Shown here: positions 17,059 to 27,068 of the stretch, in pieces
Layout of the letters: each line of letters begins with the position of its first letter
Position numbering within the stretch: position 1 is the first letter of the stretch
DNA from: an uncultured Halomonas sp.
GTDB lineage: Bacteria; Pseudomonadota; Gammaproteobacteria; Pseudomonadales; Halomonadaceae
Direction: 5' to 3'
Length of the DNA stretch: 64,000 bases
Assembly (NCBI RefSeq): GCF_947500835.1
Contig: NZ_CANMTQ010000011.1
Span: forward strand, 62,001-126,000
Translations under genes and position numbers: made by a program
Notes under the pieces: model-generated
Told to the model about the DNA's origin: nothing
Databases searched by the model: none
The model's input: the letters and a program-made list of their open reading frames with translations, nothing else

Positions 17059-18078
17059 TTACATCAGATCGTTTTCCTTGAGATAGGCGGTCACCGAGTC
17101 GTAGACCTTCCGGGTCATGTCGTTCTTCTCGGCCCACACGGCCCACTCTTCTTCAGCGATGTTACGGAACTTGGCGCGCTCCTCATCAGGCAGGTCGATG
17201 ATCTCGATATCCGGATTCTGGCGTACCTCTTCCACCGCTTCCTCATCGAGCTCCTTGAGCTTGGCCACCATCTCGTCAGCCATATCGACGACGGTGCTCT
17301 CGAGCATGCTCTTCAGGTCGTCCGGCAGGCTATCCCACTCTCCCTTGTTGACGGACACCGCCACCATCGGCAGCGAGTGGAAACCCGGATAGCTGGGATA
17401 CGGCGCGAACTCGTACAACCCTTGCTGGTAGTTGGTGGCGAAGACGGTGTAATCCGCCGCGTCGATCACACCCTTTTCCAGGGCGGTATAGACCTCGGAG
17501 CCGGGCAGATTCACCGGCGTGGCACCGGCCTTCTCGAAGATGTTGTAGACCATGCCTTCCGGGGCGCGCAGCTTCAGCCCCTTGAGATCGTCGACGGTGC
17601 GAATCGGCCGCTTGGAGGGCAAGGCCTCCAGACCCGTTGCCGCGGCGCCGATCAGATGCAGGCCATAAGGCTCGACGAGTTCGTTGTAGAGCTCTTCGCC
17701 ACCGCCGTTGCGCATGTAGTCGAGAAATTCGTTGGGGTCGCCCCAGGCGCCGACCAGATTCCCCAGCATGCCGAAGGCCGGATCCTGTCCGGTGAAGTAG
17801 CTGGGATCGGTCAGATGACCCTGCAAGATACCGGACTTGACAGCTTGCAGGGTCTGGTTGGCCTGAACCACGGCGTTCACCGGCAAAATCTCGATCTTGA
17901 TGCGACCGTCGGATTTTTCCTCGATCTCGTCGGCCCAGGCTTTCTTGATCTCGAACTGTGGCTCGCCGGAGGTTTCCGAGGTCTGGAAGGTCCATTCGTA
18001 CTCGGCAGCCTGAGCGTTGAAGGTTAATGCGCCTAGCACGGCAACGGTAAGCGCCTTGAGGGGCATGCGTGACATCAT
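17059..18078 (-). CDS. dctP: TRAP transporter substrate-binding protein DctP
   Basis: From the ATG at 18078 this is a 339-residue periplasmic binding protein with a signal peptide (MMSRMPLKALTVAVLGAL, cleaved after AQA). Family segments are SEVYTALEKGVIDAADYTVF and LKGLKLRAPEGMV, the latter holding the conserved arginine that binds a substrate carboxylate. The open frame extends upstream to 18288, but that part overlaps the regulator gene. A GGAG site 6 bases before 18078 fixes the start. It begins 10 bases after the regulator stop, so the two are probably co-transcribed. Confidence 0.93.
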   Translation of the reverse strand: MMSRMPLKALTVAVLGALTFNAQAAEYEWTFQTSETSGEPQFEIKKAWADEIEEKSDGRIKIEILPVNAVVQANQTLQAVKSGILQGHLTDPSYFTGQDPAFGMLGNLVGAWGDPNEFLDYMRNGGGEELYNELVEPYGLHLIGAAATGLEALPSKRPIRTVDDLKGLKLRAPEGMVYNIFEKAGATPVNLPGSEVYTALEKGVIDAADYTVFATNYQQGLYEFAPYPSYPGFHSLPMVAVSVNKGEWDSLPDDLKSMLESTVVDMADEMVAKLKELDEEAVEEVRQNPDIEIIDLPDEERAKFRNIAEEEWAVWAEKNDMTRKVYDSVTAYLKENDLM

Positions 18079-18088
18079 GAGCGTCTCC

Positions 18089-18880
18089 TTACACATCTGT
18101 TGTTTGAACTTCATGTGTTGCTGCTTGGAACTCGAGAACCGGCAAAACCGAAAGCAGCTCTTCCAGCCCCAGGTCCCGCCCGGTGCGATCAAGCACCGCC
18201 AGTGCCGCCTTGGCAGCCTGCTGTGGCTGGCGCAGGCGAATGGCCTCCATGACCCGACGATGACGCTCCATGCTGTCCTGGAGTTCATCGGCGCTATGAT
18301 TGGATTTTTCTACTAAAAGCGTGATGGCAGGCTTGAGCACATGGCTGATCTGCGCCCAGACGAGATTATGGGATGCCGTAAAGATCGCTTCATGAAAGTC
18401 GACGTCGTATTCATTGTGGGTGCGCCCTTCCCAGCACAGATCACCCTGTTCAAGCGCCTTGATCATGCCGTCATAGGCGGTTTCAATCGCCAGTAGGTCC
18501 GCAGCAGTGGCATGTTCTGCGGCGAGTCGGGCGACGAAAGGCTCCACGGCGACACGAAAGGCAAATATCTCGCGCTGAATACCGGGATTGGGGTGAGCAA
18601 ACCGCGCCATCCAGGCACTGACTCGAGGATCAAGCAGATGCCATTCGGCTAATTCACGTACTCGCGTGCCCTGGCCAGAAATACGTTTCAACAGGCCTGC
18701 TGCCACCAATAGTTGCAAGGCGCTACGTACCGTGCTGCGGCTGACACCAAACTGATCGCAAAGGTCGATTTCGCGGGGCACGAAATCTCCCGGACCGTAG
18801 CGACCGCTGAAGATCGCCTCGGCCAGGTATTCAGCGATGTCCGGACGCGCAGAGCGACCCTTTCCCATAGTGCAATTCAT
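18089..18880 (-). CDS. FadR/GntR-family transcriptional regulator of the sugar-acid operon
   Basis: An N-terminal winged helix-turn-helix (PREIDLCDQFGVSRSTVRSA) is joined to an FCD ligand-binding domain with the metal/ligand residues of VDFHEAIFTASHN and ERHRRVMEAI. I place the start at 18880 (263 residues). The frame runs on to 18940, but that part contains a palindromic operator candidate at 18917-18929. The gene heads the dctPQM-dgoA-dgoK operon, so a role as a sugar-acid-responsive repressor like DgoR is likely. The effector is unknown. No clear ribosome-binding site is seen, and 18868 is another possible start. Confidence 0.85.
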   Translation of the reverse strand: MNCTMGKGRSARPDIAEYLAEAIFSGRYGPGDFVPREIDLCDQFGVSRSTVRSALQLLVAAGLLKRISGQGTRVRELAEWHLLDPRVSAWMARFAHPNPGIQREIFAFRVAVEPFVARLAAEHATAADLLAIETAYDGMIKALEQGDLCWEGRTHNEYDVDFHEAIFTASHNLVWAQISHVLKPAITLLVEKSNHSADELQDSMERHRRVMEAIRLRQPQQAAKAALAVLDRTGRDLGLEELLSVLPVLEFQAATHEVQTTDV

Positions 18881-18916
18881 GAAATGGCGCCCAAGCTTGT
18901 AGGACCAGGATCTTAT

Positions 18917-18929
18917 TATGTCCGACATA
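18917..18929. promoter_or_regulatory. Candidate operator for the GntR-family regulator
   Basis: The 13-bp perfect palindrome TATGTC-C-GACATA lies 37 bases upstream of the proposed regulator start. FadR-subfamily GntR proteins usually bind short palindromes of this size near their own promoter, so autoregulation of the whole operon is suggested. Confidence 0.5.
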
Positions 18930-18944
18930 GCTTCGAACAATAAT

Positions 18945-18981
18945 AAAAAGAGCGCCTTTGAACTTTAGTCTAAGGCGCTCT
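18945..18981 (-). terminator. Rho-independent terminator of the DUF6506 gene
   Basis: A 10-bp perfect stem (18949-18958 with 18972-18981) is followed, on the minus strand, by a run of five T bases. It lies 16 bases after the small upstream gene and insulates it from the regulator. Confidence 0.8.
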
Positions 18982-18996
18982 CAAAACAGGGCTCTG

Positions 18997-19260
18997 TCAA
19001 TCGAAGCGCACGAGCCCTACTTCCACACCATCGCCCGCCACCTCTCGCACCGCTTCAAGCCCCTGCTCGCCAAAGCTCGAACTGAGCTCGATTCTATCGA
19101 CACCTTGAGACACGAAGTCTCGCGTCAGACGCTTGGCCGCATCGATATCACTCAGGGTCACGAGACTCACATTGTAACCACCACTGCTTTGACTGCTGGA
19201 CGAAGCATTGCCGGATGCAGGCAGCATGATTAGAAACGCAATGTGTTGAGTAGACGCCAT
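18997..19260 (-). CDS. DUF6506-like small protein
   Basis: An 87-residue protein from the ATG at 19260, which follows a GGAGG site by 7 bases; an upstream in-frame extension to 19296 is less likely. The ending LVSQGVDRIELSSSFG (approximately), then a REVAGDGVEVGLVRFD tail, is the pattern I associate with DUF6506: a compact alpha/beta fold ending in a G-x-V-R-F-D strand. The central part has a serine-rich insertion (NASSSSQSSGG). The function is unknown. It is a single-gene unit with its own terminator. Confidence 0.6.
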   Translation of the reverse strand: MASTQHIAFLIMLPASGNASSSSQSSGGYNVSLVTLSDIDAAKRLTRDFVSQGVDRIELSSSFGEQGLEAVREVAGDGVEVGLVRFD

Positions 19261-19333
19261 GAACTTACCTCCTGAACATCGAATGGTGGACTTCATCCAG
19301 GGTAGTCAAGCATGGGAACCCTGAACAACTCGC

Positions 19334-20887
19334 TCAAGCGATCGCGTAATCCGCTGTTTCGGTGCTGTCCTGAATACCCACTAAAGAGACGTTCTCATTG
19401 CCGGCATCCTGATTCGCAATCGTCGAATCGAGCTGAGCCAACACCGCGCCTGCCTCCATGGGTTGATCCTCGGAATTCATCTGTCCTTCATTTGCCCACT
19501 GCAGGCTGTCTCGCTGGCCGGTGGCATATATCTCCTCGAAGGGAATACGCTCGCCGCGCTCGGGAATCGCCAACGCTTGCGCCGGGTCGAGATCCTCGAA
19601 GGAGTCATCCGCCACGGCCTCGATGACCCCCAGCATACTGAGCAAGCCTTCGGCGGTGAGAGCGCTTGCCAGAGCGCTGTAGTCCGTGTCGAGGCCTCTC
19701 TGTGCGATCTCATCCATTTCCTGCAGGCCGCGCTGTTCCACCAATAGTGTCGGCGTGCCTTCCAGCGCCAGGCCATTGCGCGCGATGGCCAAGGTGTCGC
19801 TGCCGGGAAATAGGGAAAGCTCCGAATGATCGAAGTCCTCGAGCTGATTGGCGATCGCCACCGCCGCGCGCTGGCCCGTTTCGGACACCTGGGGGTCCAC
19901 TTCCGCATTGGTCGCCCACTGCACCGACATGGTCTCGAGTTCACCATCGTCACCGAGATAATCGTTTTGATGGTGATAATCCAGGAACAGATCCGGATTG
20001 TATTCCTCCACCACGTCAAGCACTGCCAGCGCCTCGGGAATGGTGGCTGGATCGGGACGATTGGCCGGGTCGTAGCTGCGATTGAGATCCATGTTCTCGG
20101 AATTGCGTCGCGGATCGAGCACGTCCTGATCGCCAGCGACCTGTTGTTCCCAACGGGCAAAACCATCCGGATTGACTCGCGGCATCGCCACCACGGTCAC
20201 CTCATCCCGCAGGTTCCTGGCGTACTCGGTCTCTGCACTGAGGATGTCGAGTAGCTTGACCAGCGCCTCGGTGCCCAACGGCTCGTCACCATGCTGCTGA
20301 GAAACGATCATGAGAGTCTTGTCACCCTGCCCTACCTCGGCGCGATACAACGGCCGCCCTTCAATGGACTCCCCTGCTACCGCTAGATCCAGGGTGTCAC
20401 GTTCATCGAGGGCTTCCAGATCCGCGTAAAGCTGCTCATTCGTGCGCAGATTATCCAGGGTCAGCTGCTGGTCCTTGTCGAACTCGCTCTGGGATACGTT
20501 ATCCGCGTAGTAATCCGCGATGGAAAACTTGGCAAAACTTGCCTCCTGATCGATAGGCCCCGCCACCCGCAGCATGGTCGGCGCCAGCTCATCGCGCTCT
20601 AGCGCACCGCTTTTCAACTGTTCGGTCCAGTACGCCAGCCCCCCTTCATCGGGTTTACGTTCGAACAGCTCGTCGTAAAGGGTAGTAACGAATGCCTCAT
20701 CGCTAGGCTTGTCGTCTCCGGAACGCAACTCCCCGTAGTAAGCCAACCCGGAGGACAACTCATCGAAATCGAGGATGTCTTCATCGAGAAGATACGCTCC
20801 TGCTTTTTGCCCGGCAGGATCTGCAGGCTGGCCTAGATAGGCGGCATATAGTGCCTGGATTTTCTGTTCGCTGTATTGGCTATCCAT
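19334..20887 (-). CDS. M14-family zinc carboxypeptidase with N-terminal DUF4214 domain
   Basis: A 517-residue, very acidic protein. Residues 5-110 hold two DUF4214-type repeats (LYAAYLGQPADPAG; LYDELFERKPDEGGLAYW). From about 170 it is an M14 metallopeptidase: zinc ligands H199 and E202 in QHGDEPLG, the substrate-binding RVNPDGF and NMDLNRSYDP segments, a third zinc histidine in LFLDYHHQ, and the catalytic glutamate in LLVEQRG. There is no N-terminal signal peptide. DUF4214 domains are frequent in type I-secreted proteins, so signal-less export is possible, but no secretion genes are nearby. Confidence 0.85.
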   Translation of the reverse strand: MDSQYSEQKIQALYAAYLGQPADPAGQKAGAYLLDEDILDFDELSSGLAYYGELRSGDDKPSDEAFVTTLYDELFERKPDEGGLAYWTEQLKSGALERDELAPTMLRVAGPIDQEASFAKFSIADYYADNVSQSEFDKDQQLTLDNLRTNEQLYADLEALDERDTLDLAVAGESIEGRPLYRAEVGQGDKTLMIVSQQHGDEPLGTEALVKLLDILSAETEYARNLRDEVTVVAMPRVNPDGFARWEQQVAGDQDVLDPRRNSENMDLNRSYDPANRPDPATIPEALAVLDVVEEYNPDLFLDYHHQNDYLGDDGELETMSVQWATNAEVDPQVSETGQRAAVAIANQLEDFDHSELSLFPGSDTLAIARNGLALEGTPTLLVEQRGLQEMDEIAQRGLDTDYSALASALTAEGLLSMLGVIEAVADDSFEDLDPAQALAIPERGERIPFEEIYATGQRDSLQWANEGQMNSEDQPMEAGAVLAQLDSTIANQDAGNENVSLVGIQDSTETADYAIA

Positions 20888-21038
20888 TGCGCTTGTCCCG
20901 TTTGATCAAAAGCCTACATTCATGAAATCGACGCGAATAAGTGTCGCACATGACAAAAGGGTAGCGTACAAGCAGTGTCGTGCCATCCTTTCACACGCTT
21001 TTTTGCATAACGTTCACGCTGGCTTCAGCTCGGTCGGC

Positions 21039-21506
21039 TCAAAGCCATTGCCGGGCTTCTTCAAGAATATGGTACTGGGCAAGTTTCTGGTCGATGAAAG
21101 CACTGAACAGGGCGGTAAGTTCCGGAATGGCATTGGCCTCCAGCAACTGTTCATAGAGACGGCGTGAATGCTGCTCATCGCTGAGCATTCGCTCAAATAC
21201 CTGGCTGGCCATCGGTTCATCGAGAATGAAGAAAGGGTGCTGGCCAACAGGCGTCTTGCAGGCTGTCTTGCTAGGCGGCAAGCCCATAAAGAAGAGACGC
21301 TTGTTGATTCTTTTCAATTCTTCTAAACGCCGCTGGCTTTCGAGCACTAGCACGTCCATCAAACGGCTAATGGCTGTATTGAACGGCTGAAACCGCAGCG
21401 CCATCAATCGATAACGCCTGGCTTCTTGGCCTTCATGAGCATTAGCCAGGATAAGCAATTCCTCGGGCAAGAGGCCGACACTAGCCGCGTCTTTTCCATA
21501 CTGCAT
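21039..21506 (-). CDS. Ferritin-like four-helix-bundle protein
   Basis: A 155-residue helical protein starting at the ATG at 21506 after a GAGGGGGGAG site. The pattern of carboxylates and histidines suits a di-iron ferritin-like or rubrerythrin-like bundle: EGQEARRYRLMA in helix 1, LVLESQRRLEEL in helix 2, SDEQHSRRLYEQLLEA (an E-x-x-H pair) in helix 3, and AQYHILEEA in helix 4. It is probably cytoplasmic. The exact family is not recognised, and iron storage, oxygen protection or oxidase function are all possible. Confidence 0.6.
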   Translation of the reverse strand: MQYGKDAASVGLLPEELLILANAHEGQEARRYRLMALRFQPFNTAISRLMDVLVLESQRRLEELKRINKRLFFMGLPPSKTACKTPVGQHPFFILDEPMASQVFERMLSDEQHSRRLYEQLLEANAIPELTALFSAFIDQKLAQYHILEEARQWL

Positions 21507-21737
21507 GCTCCCCCCTCGCGATGACCTATATGACGTCATCGCATCAGCACTGATAATCGTTTAACAAGTATTATCTTCAGTGTGCAAAGGTGGAGACACT
21601 GCCGCATTGATCTTAGTCAGTTAAAGACTGACTCTATCCATAATAAGCAAGCTACTAAACAAGACGAATGATGAACGCCATCTTGTTCAACCAGGAAACT
21701 GATACCGGTAGCGAGAACCGAACAGGTCTTCCCGCCA

Positions 21738-22328
21738 TCAGGCAAGCGCCTTGTGCACCAGATGCTGCGCATCGGGGGTCATGGGGATGGTGGCGGCGAG
21801 TTCTTGGCCGCGCGGCGACATCTTGTGCCAAGTCTTGCGCACGATGCGAACCAGTTTGTCCGCATCATGATCGTTGGCAAAGTCGGCAAAGTAGTGCTCG
21901 AGAAACACCAGACAGGCGGTATCCTCCAGCGCTTGAGCTTCCGGGTCGCGACGCAGCTGCTCCTTGCGAATCATCTGGGCGACACGTTCGCAAAATTCGC
22001 TTTCATAGCCAACATCACCCAGAACCTGAACGGCCTGCCGGGCCTGGATATGCTTCAGATCATGGCGCCAGGTCAGATAGCCGGGACGATCCTGAGGATA
22101 ATCGGTTCTTGGAACGCGCCAGCGCTGCAGGTGCTGGGCGCGTACCGCCAGTTGCAGGGCTTCCGAGGCATCAGGTTCCACCTTAGCAAGCCACGCGCTC
22201 ATGCGCTCGGCGTAGAGCAGCTCCTGGGGCACTTCCTGACCATCGACAAACTCTCGACGGGGATCTTCGGCATGCAGGGCATCCAGGCGCCGGAGTGCGG
22301 TATCGAAGCGGGCGTTTGGCTCAGTCAT
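21738..22328 (-). CDS. DUF4202 domain-containing protein
   Basis: A 196-residue protein from the ATG at 22328, preceded by GAGGAG. Segments typical of DUF4202 are ELLYAERMSAWLAKVEPDAS, LAVRAQHLQRWRVPR, YLTWRHDLKHIQA and ACLVFLEHYFADFA. The conserved His and Asp residues look like an HD-type metal site, but no biochemical role is established. It begins 56 bases before the ABC-F gene ends and is on the same strand. Confidence 0.8.
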   Translation of the reverse strand: MTEPNARFDTALRRLDALHAEDPRREFVDGQEVPQELLYAERMSAWLAKVEPDASEALQLAVRAQHLQRWRVPRTDYPQDRPGYLTWRHDLKHIQARQAVQVLGDVGYESEFCERVAQMIRKEQLRRDPEAQALEDTACLVFLEHYFADFANDHDADKLVRIVRKTWHKMSPRGQELAATIPMTPDAQHLVHKALA

Positions 22329-22384
22329 GGTGGGCTCCTCTAATTGAACTCTGTATGCCAGCATAGGGTAGTTGCCGTATGCCG

Positions 22385-23974
<1,590 letters not shown>

Positions 23975-24082
23975 GAAAGGTCCAGTCGAAAGGGCTCGAG
24001 ACAGGGTGCAAGACAACGCCTCGAGCGTGAAAAGGGCGTGATTGTATCGCTTCAGTGCGTGGGCTTCATCCTGTAGACACGC

Positions 24083-24106
24083 AAAAGGCACCGTTCGGTG
24101 CCTTTT
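24083..24106. terminator. Terminator downstream of ectD
   Basis: A 10-bp perfect stem, AAAAGGCACC with GGTGCCTTTT, closes a 4-base loop; the A and T runs make it bidirectional. It lies 30 bases after the ectD stop. Confidence 0.85.
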
Positions 24107-24136
24107 CCTTGAAACGCGCGTTAAAACGGTAACGTT

Positions 24137-25063
24137 TCACTCATTCACTGGTTTCAGTGGCGCCCAGTCCTTGCGGTTGGCCAGGAACTCAGGCCTTGGC
24201 TTGTTACCGCAGTAAGGGTCGTGCAGGGTGTTCTCGACGCTGTTGTAGACGAAGAATAGATTGCTTCGCGGCCAGCAGGACATGTTGATATTGGAGCCGT
24301 GCATGGTATTGCACTCGAACATGATCAAAGAGCCAGCCTGCCCCTTGGGCGCTTCGATCTCGCCTTCGAGCATCAGCTTCTTCAAGCTGGCGGCGTCCGG
24401 CACACCAACGTCCTGGCGCTTCAACGACTCCTTGTAGTTGTCCGTGGGCGTACGGCCAACACAGGGGACGAAATGCTTGTGAGAGCCGGGAATCAGCATC
24501 AACGGGCCGTTGAACTCGCCATTCTCGGTGAGGATGAGCGAGCAGCTCAAGGCGCGCATGCGCGGCATACCGTCTTCGCTATGCCAGGTCTCGAAGTCGG
24601 AATGCCAGTCGAAGCCCTTGCCCTTGAAGCCGGGCTTGTAGTTGATGCGGGACTGGTGGATGTAGACATCGCTGCCCAGCAGTTGCTGGACCATCGCCAG
24701 CAGGCGCGGGTCCCGGGTCAAGCGGCTGAAGCGCTCGGATACTTCATGAATACCGAAGATCGAGCGGATTTCCTGGTTGCCAGGCTCCAGGATGGTGCCC
24801 TCGGAGAGCTTCAGATCTTCATCTTCTTCATATTCCCGAAGTTCCTGGATAAAGGCGTCCATTTCCTCCTTATCAAAGAAATTTTCAAAAGAAAGAAACC
24901 CTTTCCTGTCAAACTCATCGACTTCCTTTTCGCTTAACGGTCCGTTACTGCGTTGATCATCGTCGCTGTGTACCACTGGATCGATGCGCTCGAACATACC
25001 CTTTTTTCGTTCCAATCGGGTCGGAAAAAGATCTTGAGCATTCTGCATGGCAAACATCTCCAT
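24137..25063 (-). CDS. ectD: Ectoine hydroxylase
   Basis: A 308-residue Fe(II)/2-oxoglutarate dioxygenase that converts ectoine to 5-hydroxyectoine, a compatible solute for salt and heat stress. The iron ligands H154 and D156 lie in the EctD signature FDWHSDFETWHSEDGMPRMR, and H255 is in NTMHGSNINMS. The ectABC genes are not in this window, so ectD is unlinked, as in several Halomonas. An internal ATG at 25048 after GGAG could be the true start. It has its own terminator and stands apart from its neighbours. Confidence 0.96.
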   Translation of the reverse strand: MEMFAMQNAQDLFPTRLERKKGMFERIDPVVHSDDDQRSNGPLSEKEVDEFDRKGFLSFENFFDKEEMDAFIQELREYEEDEDLKLSEGTILEPGNQEIRSIFGIHEVSERFSRLTRDPRLLAMVQQLLGSDVYIHQSRINYKPGFKGKGFDWHSDFETWHSEDGMPRMRALSCSLILTENGEFNGPLMLIPGSHKHFVPCVGRTPTDNYKESLKRQDVGVPDAASLKKLMLEGEIEAPKGQAGSLIMFECNTMHGSNINMSCWPRSNLFFVYNSVENTLHDPYCGNKPRPEFLANRKDWAPLKPVNE

Positions 25064-25206
25064 TCAGTCTGTTCTTCAAAATAGCTTTCCAGAAGGCGAG
25101 CGGGTCGGAGAACCCAGGCCGCTTCATGGATGTAAAGCACGTCAAGCGGCCACCCTATGCGATGGTGTCGCGATTGTATTTATCAAGGGTTAAACAAGCC
25201 TGGCGA

Positions 25207-27060
25207 TCAGCGGTAGGCAGCAGCAGTACCCGATGAGGCACGAGGATCCTTCGGGTAGTAACGCTCGGGCAGGCGTTCGATGTGGGTAAACGTCTTGGTG
25301 TCCTTGAAGGGCATCTTCATGTAGCCGGAAATCCCCAGGCCACGAATCAAGGGCACCGCTTTCAGCATGGCGTCCAAGCAGTCCTTGAACTCGCGCTCCC
25401 GCTCCGGGTCCAGCAGGCGGTAGTAGCTGTGAATCTTGAGGTGCGTGGGTAGCGCCTCGAAGATGATCAGCCCGGTATGATGAATGGCATTGAGATTCTC
25501 GAGATGGCGGATGATCTCCTCAGGCAGTTGCAGGAACTCCTCCGGGTCCGGACCGTCCTCGAAATAGGAGTGCACCCGAGTCTGATCCTCCAGCTCCGGC
25601 GCCGCGCTCACCTCATAAGGCAGCGCCATGCCGGGTTCGGGTACAAAAGGCTCCTCCGCGTCGCCACGGTCGATGTGCAGCGTATCCCGGGCGTTGAACA
25701 GACAGCTCTTGAACACGCCGCGACGATAGATGGCCCGGGCCAGGTTGACCATGTTGTTAACCGCCGCGATGAACGCCTTCTTGAGGGTAAGATCGTGCAG
25801 ATTGAGCACGCTGTCGATATAGACGCCCTCGGCCTCCCAACGCACCGCCAGCCCTCCGACAACCGGGTATTTCCCCAATCGGCTGACCGCCGCCAAAAAG
25901 GCCTTTTCCGTCTCTCCCATGCCCTGCATGAAATTCTTGTAGTAACGATCGAGCTGCACGTCGTTGACATCGTTCAAGGCTTCTCGACCATCCTCCTCGC
26001 GCAGAAACGACTTGCGCGAGCTGTACACCACGGTATCGATTTCCTTCTGGCTTGGCCGCACCCATACCGGCACCACGGCGGTTTCGGGCTTCTCCGGGAG
26101 ATCGACCATCACCGTACGCGCCAGGCGCGGCATATGCGCGAGAAAATAATCACCGGCCCGGGCACGGGTCTGGGGGTCGGGATCGAGCATGCCGTCGAGC
26201 ATGCGGGCGAATTCCATCGGCAGCCCCAGGGAGGTGGCGGGTATGGCGCGATGACCAAAACGGCAGGATTGCGCCGAGGCCAGGGCGTAGAGCGTGGCGG
26301 CGGCGCCCTGTTCGTCGAAGCGCGGCGACGACAGCGCCCCGTTCAACTGCTCCTCGCCGATGAAATAGACATCCCCCAGGCGCGCATTGGTCTGCTGCAG
26401 GTTATCGGACATCAGCTCCATGACGCTGGTGGAGACGAACTGCTGATCCGCATCGAGCTGGGCGAACACCGACGATCCCCAGTCGATCAGGGCCACGCGC
26501 TCGCGATCCGGATCGAACACCAGGTTGGAGGGCTTGATGTCGCCATGCACGATGGGCTTGCCGACGGGGCCGGCCTCGCGCCGCAGGGCACGCAGCATGT
26601 CCGCCAGCTGCGCGGCCACCTTGACGATTAAGCGAGGCGCAAGGCGGCCATGACGCAGCGAATACTCCTCGAGGTTGATGCCCGGGGCCCGTTCCATCAC
26701 CAGGATCGATTGCTTGCGGATGCGCTGGAAAGCGATCAACCGGGGCACTCGCGGATGATCCACCTGCTCGAGCATGAACGCCTCCTCCTCGAGGCGATCC
26801 TGCAGCGATTCCGGCAGGGTAATTCGGGTGAACTTGAACACGTACTCCGCATCCGGAGCATTCTCACGACGGGCCAACCCGGCGAAGACGAAGCCGTAGG
26901 CGCCCTTGCCGATCAGCTCGATACGCCGGTAACCCAGCTGTTCGAGCTGGGCCTGGCACAGCGCCACCCAGTCCCGCAGCTTCTTGGCATCGTCGTGGCT
27001 GAGCAGATAGATCGACTGCTCTTCCGGGATATAGAACTGCTGCAGGGCGTCCTGGGTCAT
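25207..27060 (-). CDS. Hanks-type serine/threonine protein kinase linked to the 2-oxoacid dehydrogenase operon
   Basis: A 617-residue protein from the ATG at 27060. The kinase domain has the glycine loop GKGAYGFVF (51-59), the ATP lysine K76, the catalytic loop HGDIKPSN (H172, D174, K176, N179) and a DWG metal motif (193-195), so activity is expected. Residues from about 330 to the end form a long region without a known domain that contains many charged and aromatic residues and no transmembrane segment. It starts 8 bases after the E2 gene stops, on the same strand, so it is almost certainly in the operon. No partner phosphatase is adjacent. Confidence 0.88.
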   Translation of the reverse strand: MTQDALQQFYIPEEQSIYLLSHDDAKKLRDWVALCQAQLEQLGYRRIELIGKGAYGFVFAGLARRENAPDAEYVFKFTRITLPESLQDRLEEEAFMLEQVDHPRVPRLIAFQRIRKQSILVMERAPGINLEEYSLRHGRLAPRLIVKVAAQLADMLRALRREAGPVGKPIVHGDIKPSNLVFDPDRERVALIDWGSSVFAQLDADQQFVSTSVMELMSDNLQQTNARLGDVYFIGEEQLNGALSSPRFDEQGAAATLYALASAQSCRFGHRAIPATSLGLPMEFARMLDGMLDPDPQTRARAGDYFLAHMPRLARTVMVDLPEKPETAVVPVWVRPSQKEIDTVVYSSRKSFLREEDGREALNDVNDVQLDRYYKNFMQGMGETEKAFLAAVSRLGKYPVVGGLAVRWEAEGVYIDSVLNLHDLTLKKAFIAAVNNMVNLARAIYRRGVFKSCLFNARDTLHIDRGDAEEPFVPEPGMALPYEVSAAPELEDQTRVHSYFEDGPDPEEFLQLPEEIIRHLENLNAIHHTGLIIFEALPTHLKIHSYYRLLDPEREREFKDCLDAMLKAVPLIRGLGISGYMKMPFKDTKTFTHIERLPERYYPKDPRASSGTAAAYR

Positions 27061-27068
27061 GGCGAATG

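Noticed and set aside
18079..18288. N-terminal extension of DctP
   Set aside because: It overlaps the regulator gene, lacks coding character, and would bury the clear signal peptide starting at 18078.
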